DNA of 6,715 nucleotides. It comes from Sphingomonas sp. (GTDB taxonomy: Bacteria; Pseudomonadota; Alphaproteobacteria; Sphingomonadales; Sphingomonadaceae). The notes below the pieces were generated by a model. The model was not told the DNA's origin, ran no database searches, and worked only from the letters and a program-made list of their open reading frames with translations. Positions 1 to 6,126 of this stretch are shown piece after piece. The stretch is taken from contig JAIERC010000118.1 in NCBI GenBank assembly GCA_019747165.1, positions 1-6,715 on the forward strand, written 5' to 3'. How positions within the stretch are numbered: the stretch's first letter is position 1; each line of letters begins with the position of its first letter. A program made the translations under genes and the position numbers.

Positions 1-722
1 TGTTCCTCGACGAAAAGGGCGAGAAAATCTCCAAGTCCAAGGGCAATGGCCTGACGCTCGAGCAATGGCTCGATTACGGCACGCAGGAGAGCCTGGCCTT
101 CTTTGCCTATCGCGAGCCGAAAAAGGCCAAGCAACTCCACATTGGCGTCATACCGCGCGCAGTGGACGAGTATTTCCAGTTTCGCGGCAATTATGCAGGC
201 CAGCCTGTCGAGCAGCAGCTCGGCAACCCGGTGCATCATATCCATGACGGGGCCGTGCCGGGCACCAATCCGCCGGTGACCTTTGGGCTGCTGCTCAACC
301 TGGTCGGCGTGCTCGGTGCGGGCGCGACGGCTGAGCAGGTGCGTGGGTATCTGAGCAACTATGTCGAGGGGGACATCACCCCCGAACTCGACGGGCTGAT
401 CGGCCATGCGCTAGCCTATAACCGCGATTTCGTCGCGCCGACGCTTGTTCTTCGCAAGCCCGCCGGCGTGGAAATTGCTGCACTCGAACGTCTCGACCAC
501 GAACTCGCTGCGGCCCCTGCCGATGCATCGGCGGTGGACTTGCAGAACATCGTCTACGCCATCGGCAACGAAGGCGGCTTCGACAATCTGCGCGACTGGT
601 TCGGGGCCCTGTACGAAACCTTGCTTGGCTCCTCGCAAGGCCCGCGCATGGGCAGCTTCATCGCGCTTTACGGAATTGAGAACAGCCGCAAGCTGATCGC
701 CGAGGCGCTCGCCCAAACCTGA
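1..722 (+). CDS. lysK: Lysyl-tRNA synthetase, class I (3' part; 5' end lies outside the window)
   Basis: This enzyme charges tRNA-Lys with lysine in the cytoplasm. The frame is open from the left edge (first complete codon at 3) to TGA at 720-722, giving 239 residues. The class I signature loop is seen at once: KISKSKGNG at bases 24-50, a KMSKS variant that binds ATP during lysyl-adenylate formation. It is followed by LTLEQWLDYGTQESLAFFAYR and a helical C-terminal region (FRGNYAGQP, FGLLLNLVGVLG, YAIGNEGGFDNLRDWF, ending IAEALAQT), as expected for the anticodon-binding helical part of class I LysRS. Family members are roughly 520-550 residues, so the N-terminal Rossmann half with its HIGH motif is missing to the left; this is a window edge, not a broken gene. 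Class I LysRS is typical of archaea, spirochaetes and alphaproteobacteria, whereas most other bacteria use the class II enzyme. The next gene is convergent, 14 bases away. Confidence 0.95.
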   Translation, partial: FLDEKGEKISKSKGNGLTLEQWLDYGTQESLAFFAYREPKKAKQLHIGVIPRAVDEYFQFRGNYAGQPVEQQLGNPVHHIHDGAVPGTNPPVTFGLLLNLVGVLGAGATAEQVRGYLSNYVEGDITPELDGLIGHALAYNRDFVAPTLVLRKPAGVEIAALERLDHELAAAPADASAVDLQNIVYAIGNEGGFDNLRDWFGALYETLLGSSQGPRMGSFIALYGIENSRKLIAEALAQT

Positions 723-739
723 CCCCAGAACTGGGATCA
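720..739. terminator. Short palindrome spanning both convergent stop codons; possible two-way terminator
   Basis: CCCAG (724-728), a two-base AA centre and CTGGG (731-735) form a perfect 5-bp inverted repeat. It extends, with one mismatch (723/736), to TGA at 720-722 and TCA at 737-739, which are the stop codons of lysK and of the antiporter on the opposite strand. The position between convergent genes suits a bidirectional terminator, but there is no T-run on either side and the loop is very tight, so termination is inference. Confidence 0.35.
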
Positions 740-2038
740 GTGCGTCGCCTCCGGATTGGCCTTTGCGCTGCCATAACCGGTCCGAAGCGCCAGCGCCTCC
801 ATCGTCATGCTCTGGACCACGATCGAGAAGATGACGACGCCTAACGCAGCGGCGAAAATGGCCTGGCGCTCAGGGATGTCGGGCAAGGACAACACCAGCG
901 CCACGGAAAGCCCGCCCCGCACCCCCGCCCAGGTCAGGACATTGTAGAGTTTGGTCGGAAATCGCTGGCCGAAGGGGATCATGATGACGCCGAGCGAGGC
1001 GATTGCGATCCAGCGCGCGATCAGCACCATGGCAGCACCAGCGGCCATCAGCGCCAGCGCCATCGGTGTGAAATCAAGCGCGAATGCCTTGATACCGACG
1101 AGGAAAAACAACACGGCGTTCATCCCTTCATCGATGACATGCCAGAGCGGACGCAGATATTCCTTCGCATGGGGGGCGAGCGAAGCATCCGCCCAGTTTG
1201 TCGCCAGAACCAACCCAGCCGCCACAACTCCCAGCGGCCCGGACAGGCCAAAATGCAGGGCAACGGCATAGACCAGCGTCGCTGTGGCCACGGTGATCAG
1301 TGTTTCGGTGATCCAGTCGTCGACCGCGTACAAAATCACCACGGCGATAACGGCAACAGCAAGCCCCAGCGCAACGCCGCCAAAAGCTTCGATTCCTGCG
1401 TGTTGGGCCAGCACGGCCAAATCGGTATGTGCTGCTTCGCCACCACCGGTCTGGCCAATGGCATAGGCCAGCAATGCCTTGAACAACACCACCGCCACGC
1501 CATCATTGAACAGCGCCTCGCCTTCCAGCTGGGCTTGAAGGCGCGGCTCCAGATCGGTCCGCTTGGTCATGGCGAGGACAGCGATCGGGTCGGTCGGGCT
1601 GATCAGCGCGCCGAACACCAATGCCCAACTCACCGGCATAGCGATCCCGGCAAGATGGCACACCCCCCAAAAGGCCGCCGCAATCAGGCCAGTGGTGATC
1701 ACGGTGCCAAACACGGCCAGCACCGCAACCGCCCATCCCCGCTGGACCAAAGCGGCGATGTTGACGTTCATCGCACCCGCAAACAGCAAATAGGCCAGCA
1801 TGAAGTTGAGCACGAGCTTGGGATAGTCGATCTGCTGCTCCACCGATTTGAACATGGCGCCAACCGCCCAATCGGGCTTCGCCAGGTCAGCCAGCGCGAC
1901 CACGCCGCTAAACGCCAAGCCAACGACCAACAATCCCACGGCAACAGGCAGCTTGAAGGTCTTGGCGTTGATCCAGCAGGCAATGGTGGTGACCGCCAGA
2001 ATCACCGCCGTCAGTTCAAACAGATCAAGCATCAACAT
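737..2038 (-). CDS. Sodium/proton antiporter, CPA1 family (NhaP-like)
   Basis: An inner-membrane antiporter that exchanges Na+ (possibly K+ or Li+) for protons, serving pH and salt homeostasis. The 433-residue product is almost entirely hydrophobic, with about 12 membrane segments. Signature stretches are visible in order: a first segment at about 8-22, FMLAYLLFAGAMNVN (79-93), ISPTDPIAVLAM (146-157), EGEALFNDGVAVVLF (172-186), FFLVGIKAF (311-319) and TWAGVRGGLSVAL (369-381). The TDP motif and the ND pair (N178, D179) are the ion-binding residues of CPA1 exchangers; the W-AG-RGG motif is also family-typical. There is no long cytoplasmic C-terminal domain (no TrkA_C or cNMP-binding domain), so this is a short NhaP-type protein. 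The annotated start is the first ATG (2036-2038), but GGGGG at 2039-2043 touches it directly and stands 6 bases before the ATG at codon 3 (2030-2032), which is probably the true start. Ion specificity cannot be read from the sequence. Confidence 0.92.
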   Translation of the reverse strand: MLMLDLFELTAVILAVTTIACWINAKTFKLPVAVGLLVVGLAFSGVVALADLAKPDWAVGAMFKSVEQQIDYPKLVLNFMLAYLLFAGAMNVNIAALVQRGWAVAVLAVFGTVITTGLIAAAFWGVCHLAGIAMPVSWALVFGALISPTDPIAVLAMTKRTDLEPRLQAQLEGEALFNDGVAVVLFKALLAYAIGQTGGGEAAHTDLAVLAQHAGIEAFGGVALGLAVAVIAVVILYAVDDWITETLITVATATLVYAVALHFGLSGPLGVVAAGLVLATNWADASLAPHAKEYLRPLWHVIDEGMNAVLFFLVGIKAFALDFTPMALALMAAGAAMVLIARWIAIASLGVIMIPFGQRFPTKLYNVLTWAGVRGGLSVALVLSLPDIPERQAIFAAALGVVIFSIVVQSMTMEALALRTGYGSAKANPEATH

Positions 2039-2043
2039 CCCCC
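2039..2043 (-). promoter_or_regulatory. Ribosome binding site favouring the second ATG of the antiporter
   Basis: On the minus strand GGGGG directly abuts the first ATG, leaving no spacer. It lies 6 bases before the ATG two codons later (2030-2032), a normal distance. This favours a 431-residue product starting MLDLFELT. Confidence 0.5.
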
Positions 2044-2203
2044 GCGCCGCCGACCGTGCCGACGTTCCCCGTTTTACGCCCTTACGCTAGCGATAGTCTG
2101 CCAGGTGAATTACAAATCAGGCCAGAATCGATCGAATTCAGTTGTTCGCATAGCAGCTTGAGTGACGCTTTGCACCGCAGCACGAGCAAGCTAGAGTGAT
2201 TTT
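2044..2203. promoter_or_regulatory. Spacer between divergent antiporter and amidohydrolase genes; should hold both promoters
   Basis: The antiporter and aphA diverge from this stretch, so promoters for both must lie here or inside the genes. The middle (about 2100-2160) is richer in A/T than the flanking genes. I could not find a -35/-10 pair with acceptable spacing in either direction, nor a convincing operator. A weak ribosome binding site, AGAG at 2193-2196, lies 7 bases before the aphA ATG. Confidence 0.4.
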
Positions 2204-3208
2204 ATGCGGCAATTTTTCTCCCCCCGGCAATTGGCTCATGCACCTACCAAGGAGCTGCATAATGGCGGCTTCACCGATTATGCCGAGTGCCCCGCCCGCG
2301 CGGAACAGATGGCGTCGGCGCTGCCTGGCCTGGAAGCCCCCGCTGATCACGGCGAGGCGGCGATCCGCGCGATCCATACCCCTGCCTATCTCGATTTCCT
2401 GCAGACCGCCCCTGCGGCATGGGCCGAGGCGGGGCGGCCGGGCGATGTCATCGGTTATGTCTGGCCGGTGGTCGGGCGGCGTCCGCTTACGCTGAACCGG
2501 ATCGATGCGCTGATCGGGCAGCACAGTTTCGACGCCAGCACGCCGCTCACGGCGGAAACCTATGAAGCCGCCTATTGGAGCACGCAAAGCGCGCTGTCGG
2601 CGCTCGCGGCAGTGCAGAAGGGGGATCGAGCAGCGTTCGCCTTGTGTCGCCCGCCCGGACATCATGCCGGGGCGGACTATCTGGGCGGTTATTGCTACCT
2701 CAACACCGCCGCGATCACGGCGCAGGCAGCGATCGACGGCGGGGTAAAGCGCGTCGCCGTCCTGGATATCGATTATCACCACGGCAACGGCACGCAGGAT
2801 ATCTTCTACGATCGCGGCGACGTGTTCTACGCCTCGCTCCATGCTGATCCGGCGACCGACTACCCGTTCTACTGGGGCCATGCCGATGAGCATGGCGCGG
2901 GCGTGGGTCTGGGCGCCAATCTCAATCTGCCGCTGCCGCAGGGCACGACGCTTGCGGGTTTCCGCGCCGCACAGACCGTGGCGCTCGATGCAATCGCCGC
3001 CTTCGCGCCCGATCTGCTCGTCGTCAGCTTCGGGGCGGACACCTGGGAGGGCGACCCGATCAGCCATTTGAAACTCACCACCGCCGATTATCCAATCCTC
3101 GCCGCCGACATCGCCGCGCGCGGTTGGCCAACCGTGATCCTGATGGAAGGCGGTTATGCAGTGGGGGCGCTTGGAAACAACGTGGCCAGTTTTCTGACGG
3201 GTTTTTAG
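2204..3208 (+). CDS. aphA: Acetylpolyamine amidohydrolase (histone deacetylase superfamily)
   Basis: A zinc-dependent deacetylase predicted to release acetate from acetylated polyamines (acetylputrescine, acetylcadaverine, acetylspermidine) in the cytoplasm. The 334-residue product aligns well, from memory, with Mycoplana ramosa APAH at a constant offset of 5 through the catalytic core. The paired catalytic histidines are H153-H154 in CRPPGHHAG. Zinc ligands are D190 and H192 in DIDYHHGNGTQD and D279 in SFGADTWEGDP. The transition-state tyrosine is Y318 in MEGGYAV. Polyamine-recognising acidic residues also appear kept: E17 (TKEL) at the same number and D101 in place of E106. The insert at about 80-115 (VWPVVGRRP to SFDASTPL) matches the loop that in APAH narrows the active site and makes the dimer, and argues for APAH over an acetoin-utilisation (AcuC) type. 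The start ATG at 2204 has AGAG 7 bases upstream. It is convergent with the dipeptidase/nitrilase operon, so it is transcribed separately. Another N-acetyl amine substrate is possible. Confidence 0.93.
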   Translation: MRQFFSPRQLAHAPTKELHNGGFTDYAECPARAEQMASALPGLEAPADHGEAAIRAIHTPAYLDFLQTAPAAWAEAGRPGDVIGYVWPVVGRRPLTLNRIDALIGQHSFDASTPLTAETYEAAYWSTQSALSALAAVQKGDRAAFALCRPPGHHAGADYLGGYCYLNTAAITAQAAIDGGVKRVAVLDIDYHHGNGTQDIFYDRGDVFYASLHADPATDYPFYWGHADEHGAGVGLGANLNLPLPQGTTLAGFRAAQTVALDAIAAFAPDLLVVSFGADTWEGDPISHLKLTTADYPILAADIAARGWPTVILMEGGYAVGALGNNVASFLTGF

Positions 3209-3224
3209 TCAATTATAGGTGCCC

Positions 3225-3293
3225 CCGTTCGGGCTGAGCGACGTCGAAGCCCAAGCGCTGTGCATGCCCTTCGACTTCGCTCAGGGCGAACGG
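3225..3293. repeat. 69-base inverted repeat, sphingomonad intergenic type; possible two-way terminator
   Basis: The left arm 3225-3252 and right arm 3266-3293 are 28 bases each and complementary at 23 positions, with a 13-base loop (3253-3265). The right arm read in reverse carries CTGAGCGAAGTCGAAG. I recall this sequence as a dispersed intergenic repeat in sphingomonad genomes, but cannot count copies here. Mismatches fall in three spots (arm positions 8-9, 18 and 26-27). The two double mismatches swap GG for CC, so they are palindrome decay rather than compensation. It sits between aphA and the convergent dipeptidase, where a strong hairpin could end transcription from both sides. No T-run follows it. 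Confidence 0.85.
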
Positions 3294-3323
3294 CGGTGAT
3301 TTGATCGACTCAACCCCTGACCC

Positions 3324-4568
3324 TTACGGCCGGTCCGTTGCATCCGCCGGTGGCTGCCCCGCCATCGATTTCGCCACCGCCTCCACCTTTTCCATCACCC
3401 GCAGGATATTGCCGCGCGCCAGGCCCGCCAGGTCAGCGTCGCTCCAGCCGCGCCGGGCGAGTTCGGCAAACAGCGCCGGATAGCCATCGACGCCGGTCAT
3501 ATCCCTGGGCGCGGTGCCGTTGATGCCATCATAATCGCTGCCCAAGCCGATATGCGCGTGCCCCGCAATCAGGGCGATGTGCTCGATATGGTCGGCAATC
3601 GTTGCCGAGGTGACGACCGGTTCGGGGTGGCTCGCCTCCCATGCCAGCACCGGGGCAGCAGCGTTGGGGCCATAGACTTCCGCTGAAGCACCCAGAGATT
3701 TGGCATAGTCGGTCCGCGCCTTGTCCCAGTCGCGCCAGGCTTGCGAGACGAAGCTGGGGTAGAAATTGACCATCACCACCCCGCCATTGGCACCGATCTT
3801 CGCCAGCAGATCGTCAGGGATATTGCGCGGCGCGTTATCCAGCGCGCGTGCTGAAGAGTGCGAGGCCATCACGGGTGCCTTGGTGACGCTGAGCACGGCC
3901 GCCATCGTCGCATCCGAGACATGGCTGATATCGACAATCATGCCGATGCGGTTCATCTCCGCCACGACCTGTTTGCCAAACGGACTGAGCCCGCCGCTCC
4001 GGGGTTCATCGGTCGAGGCATCCGCCCAGGGCAGGCTCGATGTGTGGGTGAGCGTCATGTAGCGCACGCCGAGATCATAGTAGCGGCGCAGCACCGACAG
4101 CCGCCCGTCGATCTGGTGCCCGCCTTCGACCCCCATCAGCGACGCGATTTTGCCAGCCTTTTCGATCCGCCGGATGTCGGCCGCCGTGCCCGCCATCTCG
4201 AACGCGCTCGGGTTTGCCGCCACTAAGCGCTTGACGATGTCGATCTCCTCCAGCGTCATCTCGACCGCGCGGGGCCCTAGATTGTCCGCCGCGATCCAGA
4301 CCGACCAGAATTGTGCGCCGACATGGCCTTTGCGTAAGCGCGGAATATCGGTCTGGAGTGGCACTGGCAGTTTGGACGTGTCCTTGGTCAAATCCAGCGC
4401 CTCGACCTTTGCCTCATGATTCTTGCGGATCTCCCAGGGCAGGTCGTTATGGCCGTCGATCACCGGATTGGCGGTGAGCAGCTTTTCGATACGCTGGGCG
4501 GTGACGGGATCGGCAGGCGGCGGGACCGGGGTGGCCTGGGCAAGGATCAGCAGCAATGGCGTCAGCAT
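3324..4568 (-). CDS. Membrane dipeptidase, peptidase family M19 (renal dipeptidase type)
   Basis: A binuclear zinc enzyme that cleaves dipeptides; family members accept L,L and L,D dipeptides and in some cases beta-lactam rings. The 414-residue product shows the full M19 set: H40 and D42 in IDGHNDLPW, E148 and H151 in MGVEGGHQI, H216 in DISHVS, H237 in ASHSSARAL, R248 in PRNIPDD, and D345 in GLGSDYDG. These correspond to the metal ligands (H40, D42, E148, H216, H237), substrate-binding H151 and R248, and the catalytic acid of human renal dipeptidase. The N-terminus (MLTPLLLILAQATPVPPP) is a short hydrophobic stretch ending before a proline-rich linker. It looks like a secretion signal but has no positive charge and no lipobox cysteine, so export is likely but not certain. 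No upstream start exists: the frame closes at TGA 4599-4601. AAGGGGA at 4577-4583 lies 8 bases before the ATG. The nitrilase stop lies one base upstream, so coupled translation is expected. The physiological substrate is unknown. Confidence 0.95.
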   Translation of the reverse strand: MLTPLLLILAQATPVPPPADPVTAQRIEKLLTANPVIDGHNDLPWEIRKNHEAKVEALDLTKDTSKLPVPLQTDIPRLRKGHVGAQFWSVWIAADNLGPRAVEMTLEEIDIVKRLVAANPSAFEMAGTAADIRRIEKAGKIASLMGVEGGHQIDGRLSVLRRYYDLGVRYMTLTHTSSLPWADASTDEPRSGGLSPFGKQVVAEMNRIGMIVDISHVSDATMAAVLSVTKAPVMASHSSARALDNAPRNIPDDLLAKIGANGGVVMVNFYPSFVSQAWRDWDKARTDYAKSLGASAEVYGPNAAAPVLAWEASHPEPVVTSATIADHIEHIALIAGHAHIGLGSDYDGINGTAPRDMTGVDGYPALFAELARRGWSDADLAGLARGNILRVMEKVEAVAKSMAGQPPADATDRP

Positions 4569-4569
4569 G

Positions 4570-5517
4570 TCATTTGTCCCCTTGGTCGTTTGTCGTCGTC
4601 ACTGGCTGGCGAGCGCGCGGATCGACCGCCAGCGTAAAAATGTCGGGCCGGGCGTAATGACCGCTGACATCGAGATCATAGCGCCCGCGCACGATATCGA
4701 TCGGATCGATATCGGCCACCAGCACCGCCTCCGCGCCATAAACCGGCCCAGCGAGCACATCCCCCATCGGGCTGACGATCACACTACCGCCACGGATCAG
4801 CACGGTTGCGGGATCATTGCCCTGGATGCAGTCATAATCGGCGGGCGCATCGGCGCGGGTCATATATTGGCAGGCGCTGAGCACGAAGCAGCGGCCTTCA
4901 TAGGCGATGTGGCGCATCGTCGTTTGCCAGATGTCGCGATCATCGACCGTCGGCGCGCAGTAAAACTCCACCCCTTGCGCATAATAATGCTGGCGCAGCG
5001 CGGGCATGTAGTTTTCCCAGCAGATCGCCGCTGCGACCTTGCCGAACGGTGTTTCCGCCACCTGAAGCGTGGAGCCATCGCCCTGCCCCCAGATCAACCG
5101 CTCGCTGGCGGTGGGCATCAGCTTGCGGTGGCGGGCAAGCAGTGCACCATCCGGACCAAAAGTGAGCGCGGTGCAATAGAGGGTGCCGCCAGCTCGCTCG
5201 ATAACGCCGACCACGAGGGTAGCGTTGGCGCTGGCCGCCATCTCGCCCATGCGCTGGACTTCGGGACCGGGCACCGCAATCGCCGCTTGCCAATAGCGCG
5301 CGAAATCATCGCGGCCCGCCGGTGTGCGCGAGCCGACCCGCGCACCGAAATCGAGCCCCTTGGGATAGCCGCCGACATAGGCTTCCGGGAACACCGCCAG
5401 TTCGACCTGCTGCGCGTGCAGCGATTCAACATGGGCTGCCATCCGGTCGAGCGCGGCGGGGGTGTCGAACAGCGTCGAGCCCCCCTGGACGACGGCGATG
5501 CGGCGCGAATCGGTCAT
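4570..5517 (-). CDS. Nitrilase (carbon-nitrogen hydrolase superfamily, branch 1)
   Basis: Predicted to hydrolyse organic nitriles to carboxylic acids plus ammonia in the cytoplasm. The 315-residue product starts MTDSRRIAVVQGG. The Glu-Lys-Cys triad is complete: E45 in FPEAYVGGYPKG, K132 in HRKLMPT and C166 in ICWENYMPALRQ. E139 in SERLIWGQGDG matches the additional conserved glutamate. The CWENYMP context and the C-terminal HYARPDIF are those of true nitrilases and cyanide-degrading relatives, not of amidases or NAD-synthetase domains. The tail after RPDIF is about 22 residues, short compared with many nitrilases whose longer tails shape helical oligomers. The start was chosen at 5515-5517 because GGGAG (5525-5529) lies 7 bases upstream and homology begins there; the frame stays open to 5820, but that extension is arginine/proline-rich and unlike any nitrilase. 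It is the first gene of an operon with the dipeptidase. Aromatic, aliphatic or cyanide substrate cannot be told from sequence. Confidence 0.93.
   Translation of the reverse strand: MTDSRRIAVVQGGSTLFDTPAALDRMAAHVESLHAQQVELAVFPEAYVGGYPKGLDFGARVGSRTPAGRDDFARYWQAAIAVPGPEVQRMGEMAASANATLVVGVIERAGGTLYCTALTFGPDGALLARHRKLMPTASERLIWGQGDGSTLQVAETPFGKVAAAICWENYMPALRQHYYAQGVEFYCAPTVDDRDIWQTTMRHIAYEGRCFVLSACQYMTRADAPADYDCIQGNDPATVLIRGGSVIVSPMGDVLAGPVYGAEAVLVADIDPIDIVRGRYDLDVSGHYARPDIFTLAVDPRARQPVTTTNDQGDK
4577..4583 (-). promoter_or_regulatory. Ribosome binding site of the M19 dipeptidase, inside the nitrilase 3' end
   Basis: AAGGGGA on the minus strand lies 8 bases before the dipeptidase ATG and within the last codons of the nitrilase. 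The strong site fixes the start at 4566-4568 and supports re-initiation straight after nitrilase termination. Confidence 0.75.
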
Positions 5518-5660
5518 GCCTGGGCTCCCAAAAGTGTCGCTGGTAGCGGCAGAAGGTGCAGAAATTGCGGGCTGCCATCGCTTCGCTTGGCGGCGCCGAA
5601 AAGCCACGCAGTCCGGGCGGCGGGCAAGGGAGCGGCAGCAGCGATCATGAGGGCGATCAT
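5514..5660 (-). CDS. Possible 48-residue leader ORF overlapping the nitrilase start by ATGA
   Basis: On the minus strand a frame runs from ATG (5658-5660) to TGA (5514-5516), 48 codons before the stop. Its stop shares ATGA with the nitrilase ATG, the classic geometry of translational coupling. The product starts MIALMIAAAAPLPAARTAW and ends LLPLPATLLGAQA, so it is hydrophobic at both ends and could resemble an exported or leader peptide. Against it: no ribosome binding site precedes the ATG, third-position G/C is about 66% by hand count, and the ATGA overlap can arise by chance. I know of no homologue. Confidence 0.2.
   Translation of the reverse strand: MIALMIAAAAPLPAARTAWLFGAAKRSDGSPQFLHLLPLPATLLGAQA
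5525..5529 (-). promoter_or_regulatory. Ribosome binding site that sets the nitrilase start
   Basis: GGGAG on the minus strand, 7 bases before ATG 5515-5517. It selects this internal ATG over in-frame upstream codons out to 5820. Confidence 0.75.
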
Positions 5661-5787
5661 GTCGGCGATGATGGCATGATTTGGGGGGTACAGGACAGGG
5701 ACTTAATCGGGTCAGCAACTGGCCCCCCGCTTGCGGGGAGGGGCGGGAGCCACCAGCCGGGCACAAGGCCGGGAAATGATCGGGTTT

Positions 5788-5816
5788 ATGGCGGCTAACG
5801 TCCAGAAGGCCGCCAT
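5788..5816. repeat. Perfect 8-bp inverted repeat with 13-base spacer
   Basis: ATGGCGGC (5788-5795) and GCCGCCAT (5809-5816) are exact reverse complements separated by 13 bases. It could be a hairpin or a remnant of a dispersed repeat. At 270 bases before the nitrilase start, an operator role is possible but not supported by anything else. Confidence 0.6.
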
Positions 5817-5852
5817 CCAAAAAACTGTCCGCGTATCTGGCAATCGCGTTGT

Positions 5853-5904
5853 CTCATGGTCAGTGGGGACGCGAATGTTCCCTAATGGTCGCACTGACCA
5901 TGAG
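5853..5904. repeat. Perfect 13-bp inverted repeat with 26-base spacer
   Basis: CTCATGGTCAGTG (5853-5865) and CACTGACCATGAG (5892-5904) are exact reverse complements around a 26-base centre. Within the centre GGGA (5866-5869) and TCCC (5878-5882 region) could pair again, and a further ATGGTC copy occurs at 5885-5890. A perfect 13-bp match over this distance is unlikely by chance. It may be the ends of a tiny mobile element, a two-site operator or a hairpin RNA. Confidence 0.7.
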
Positions 5905-5925
5905 TAGTTTCAGGAGGGCAGCACT

Positions 5926-6126
5926 TCAGTAAAGTGAGCAGCTTGTCCCGCTTCGGGGATAAGGCGATCGACGGTGTGAAAGAGCCGGGGGAAGTGTAGC
6001 AGGGCTCGTTGTTGTAGGAAAGGAGTGGCGGTTTTCGCCCAGGCCCGGTCGCTTCGTGGTCCTCGTTACCGGCCCAAATAATTGTCGTTCGTTTACCCGG
6101 CGAAATAGACCGTCATGGCCAGCCAT
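5926..6126 (-). CDS. Doubtful 66-residue ORF, probably a translated intergenic repeat
   Basis: The frame starts at ATG 6124-6126 and would encode MAGHDGLFRRVNERQL onward, rich in Arg, Thr, Pro and Ser, with no domain, membrane segment or cysteine pattern. There is no usable ribosome binding site: GGGA abuts the ATG. I recall similar FGPVTRTTKRPG-type peptides being annotated as hypothetical proteins in sphingomonads, consistent with a dispersed repeat translated by gene callers. I would not treat it as a real gene without expression or conservation data. Confidence 0.2.
   Translation of the reverse strand: MAGHDGLFRRVNERQLFGPVTRTTKRPGLGENRHSFPTTTSPATLPPALSHRRSPYPRSGTSCSLY
5942..5963. terminator. 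Hairpin, possible terminator remnant
   Basis: CTTGTCCCG (5942-5950) can pair with CGGGGATAAG (5954-5963) around a three-base loop, with one bulged G and one G-T pair. There is no T-run after it on either strand, so its role is uncertain. Confidence 0.3.

Noticed and set aside
1139..2161. 340-residue plus-strand frame antisense to the antiporter
   Set aside because: The product is a Gln/His/Arg-rich chance translation with no domain. The opposite strand has clear CPA1 motifs and membrane helices.
2044..2203. Sigma-70 style promoters in the divergent spacer
   Set aside because: Candidate hexamers such as TTGAGT at 2158-2163 lack a matching -10 at proper spacing; no pair was good enough to report.
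2138..3067. 309-residue minus-strand frame antisense to aphA
   Set aside because: Arg-rich and featureless; the plus strand carries every APAH catalytic residue.
4423..5679. 418-residue plus-strand frame antisense to the nitrilase
   Set aside because: His/Arg/Ala-rich shadow of a GC-rich gene. The nitrilase triad and its family context are on the minus strand.
5725..5738. CCCCGC-TT-GCGGGG hairpin as a terminator
   Set aside because: The stem is strong but the loop is two bases, no T-run follows, and no gene ends nearby. It fits a common GC-rich intergenic repeat better.
5518..5820. 101-residue N-terminal extension of the nitrilase
   Set aside because: Composition is unlike any nitrilase, it crosses a GC-rich hairpin, and a good ribosome binding site plus homology support the ATG at 5515-5517.
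5712..5894. 60-residue minus-strand frame with a GTG start
   Set aside because: It runs through two inverted repeats and starts inside the 13-bp repeat arm; the composition suggests translated repeat DNA.
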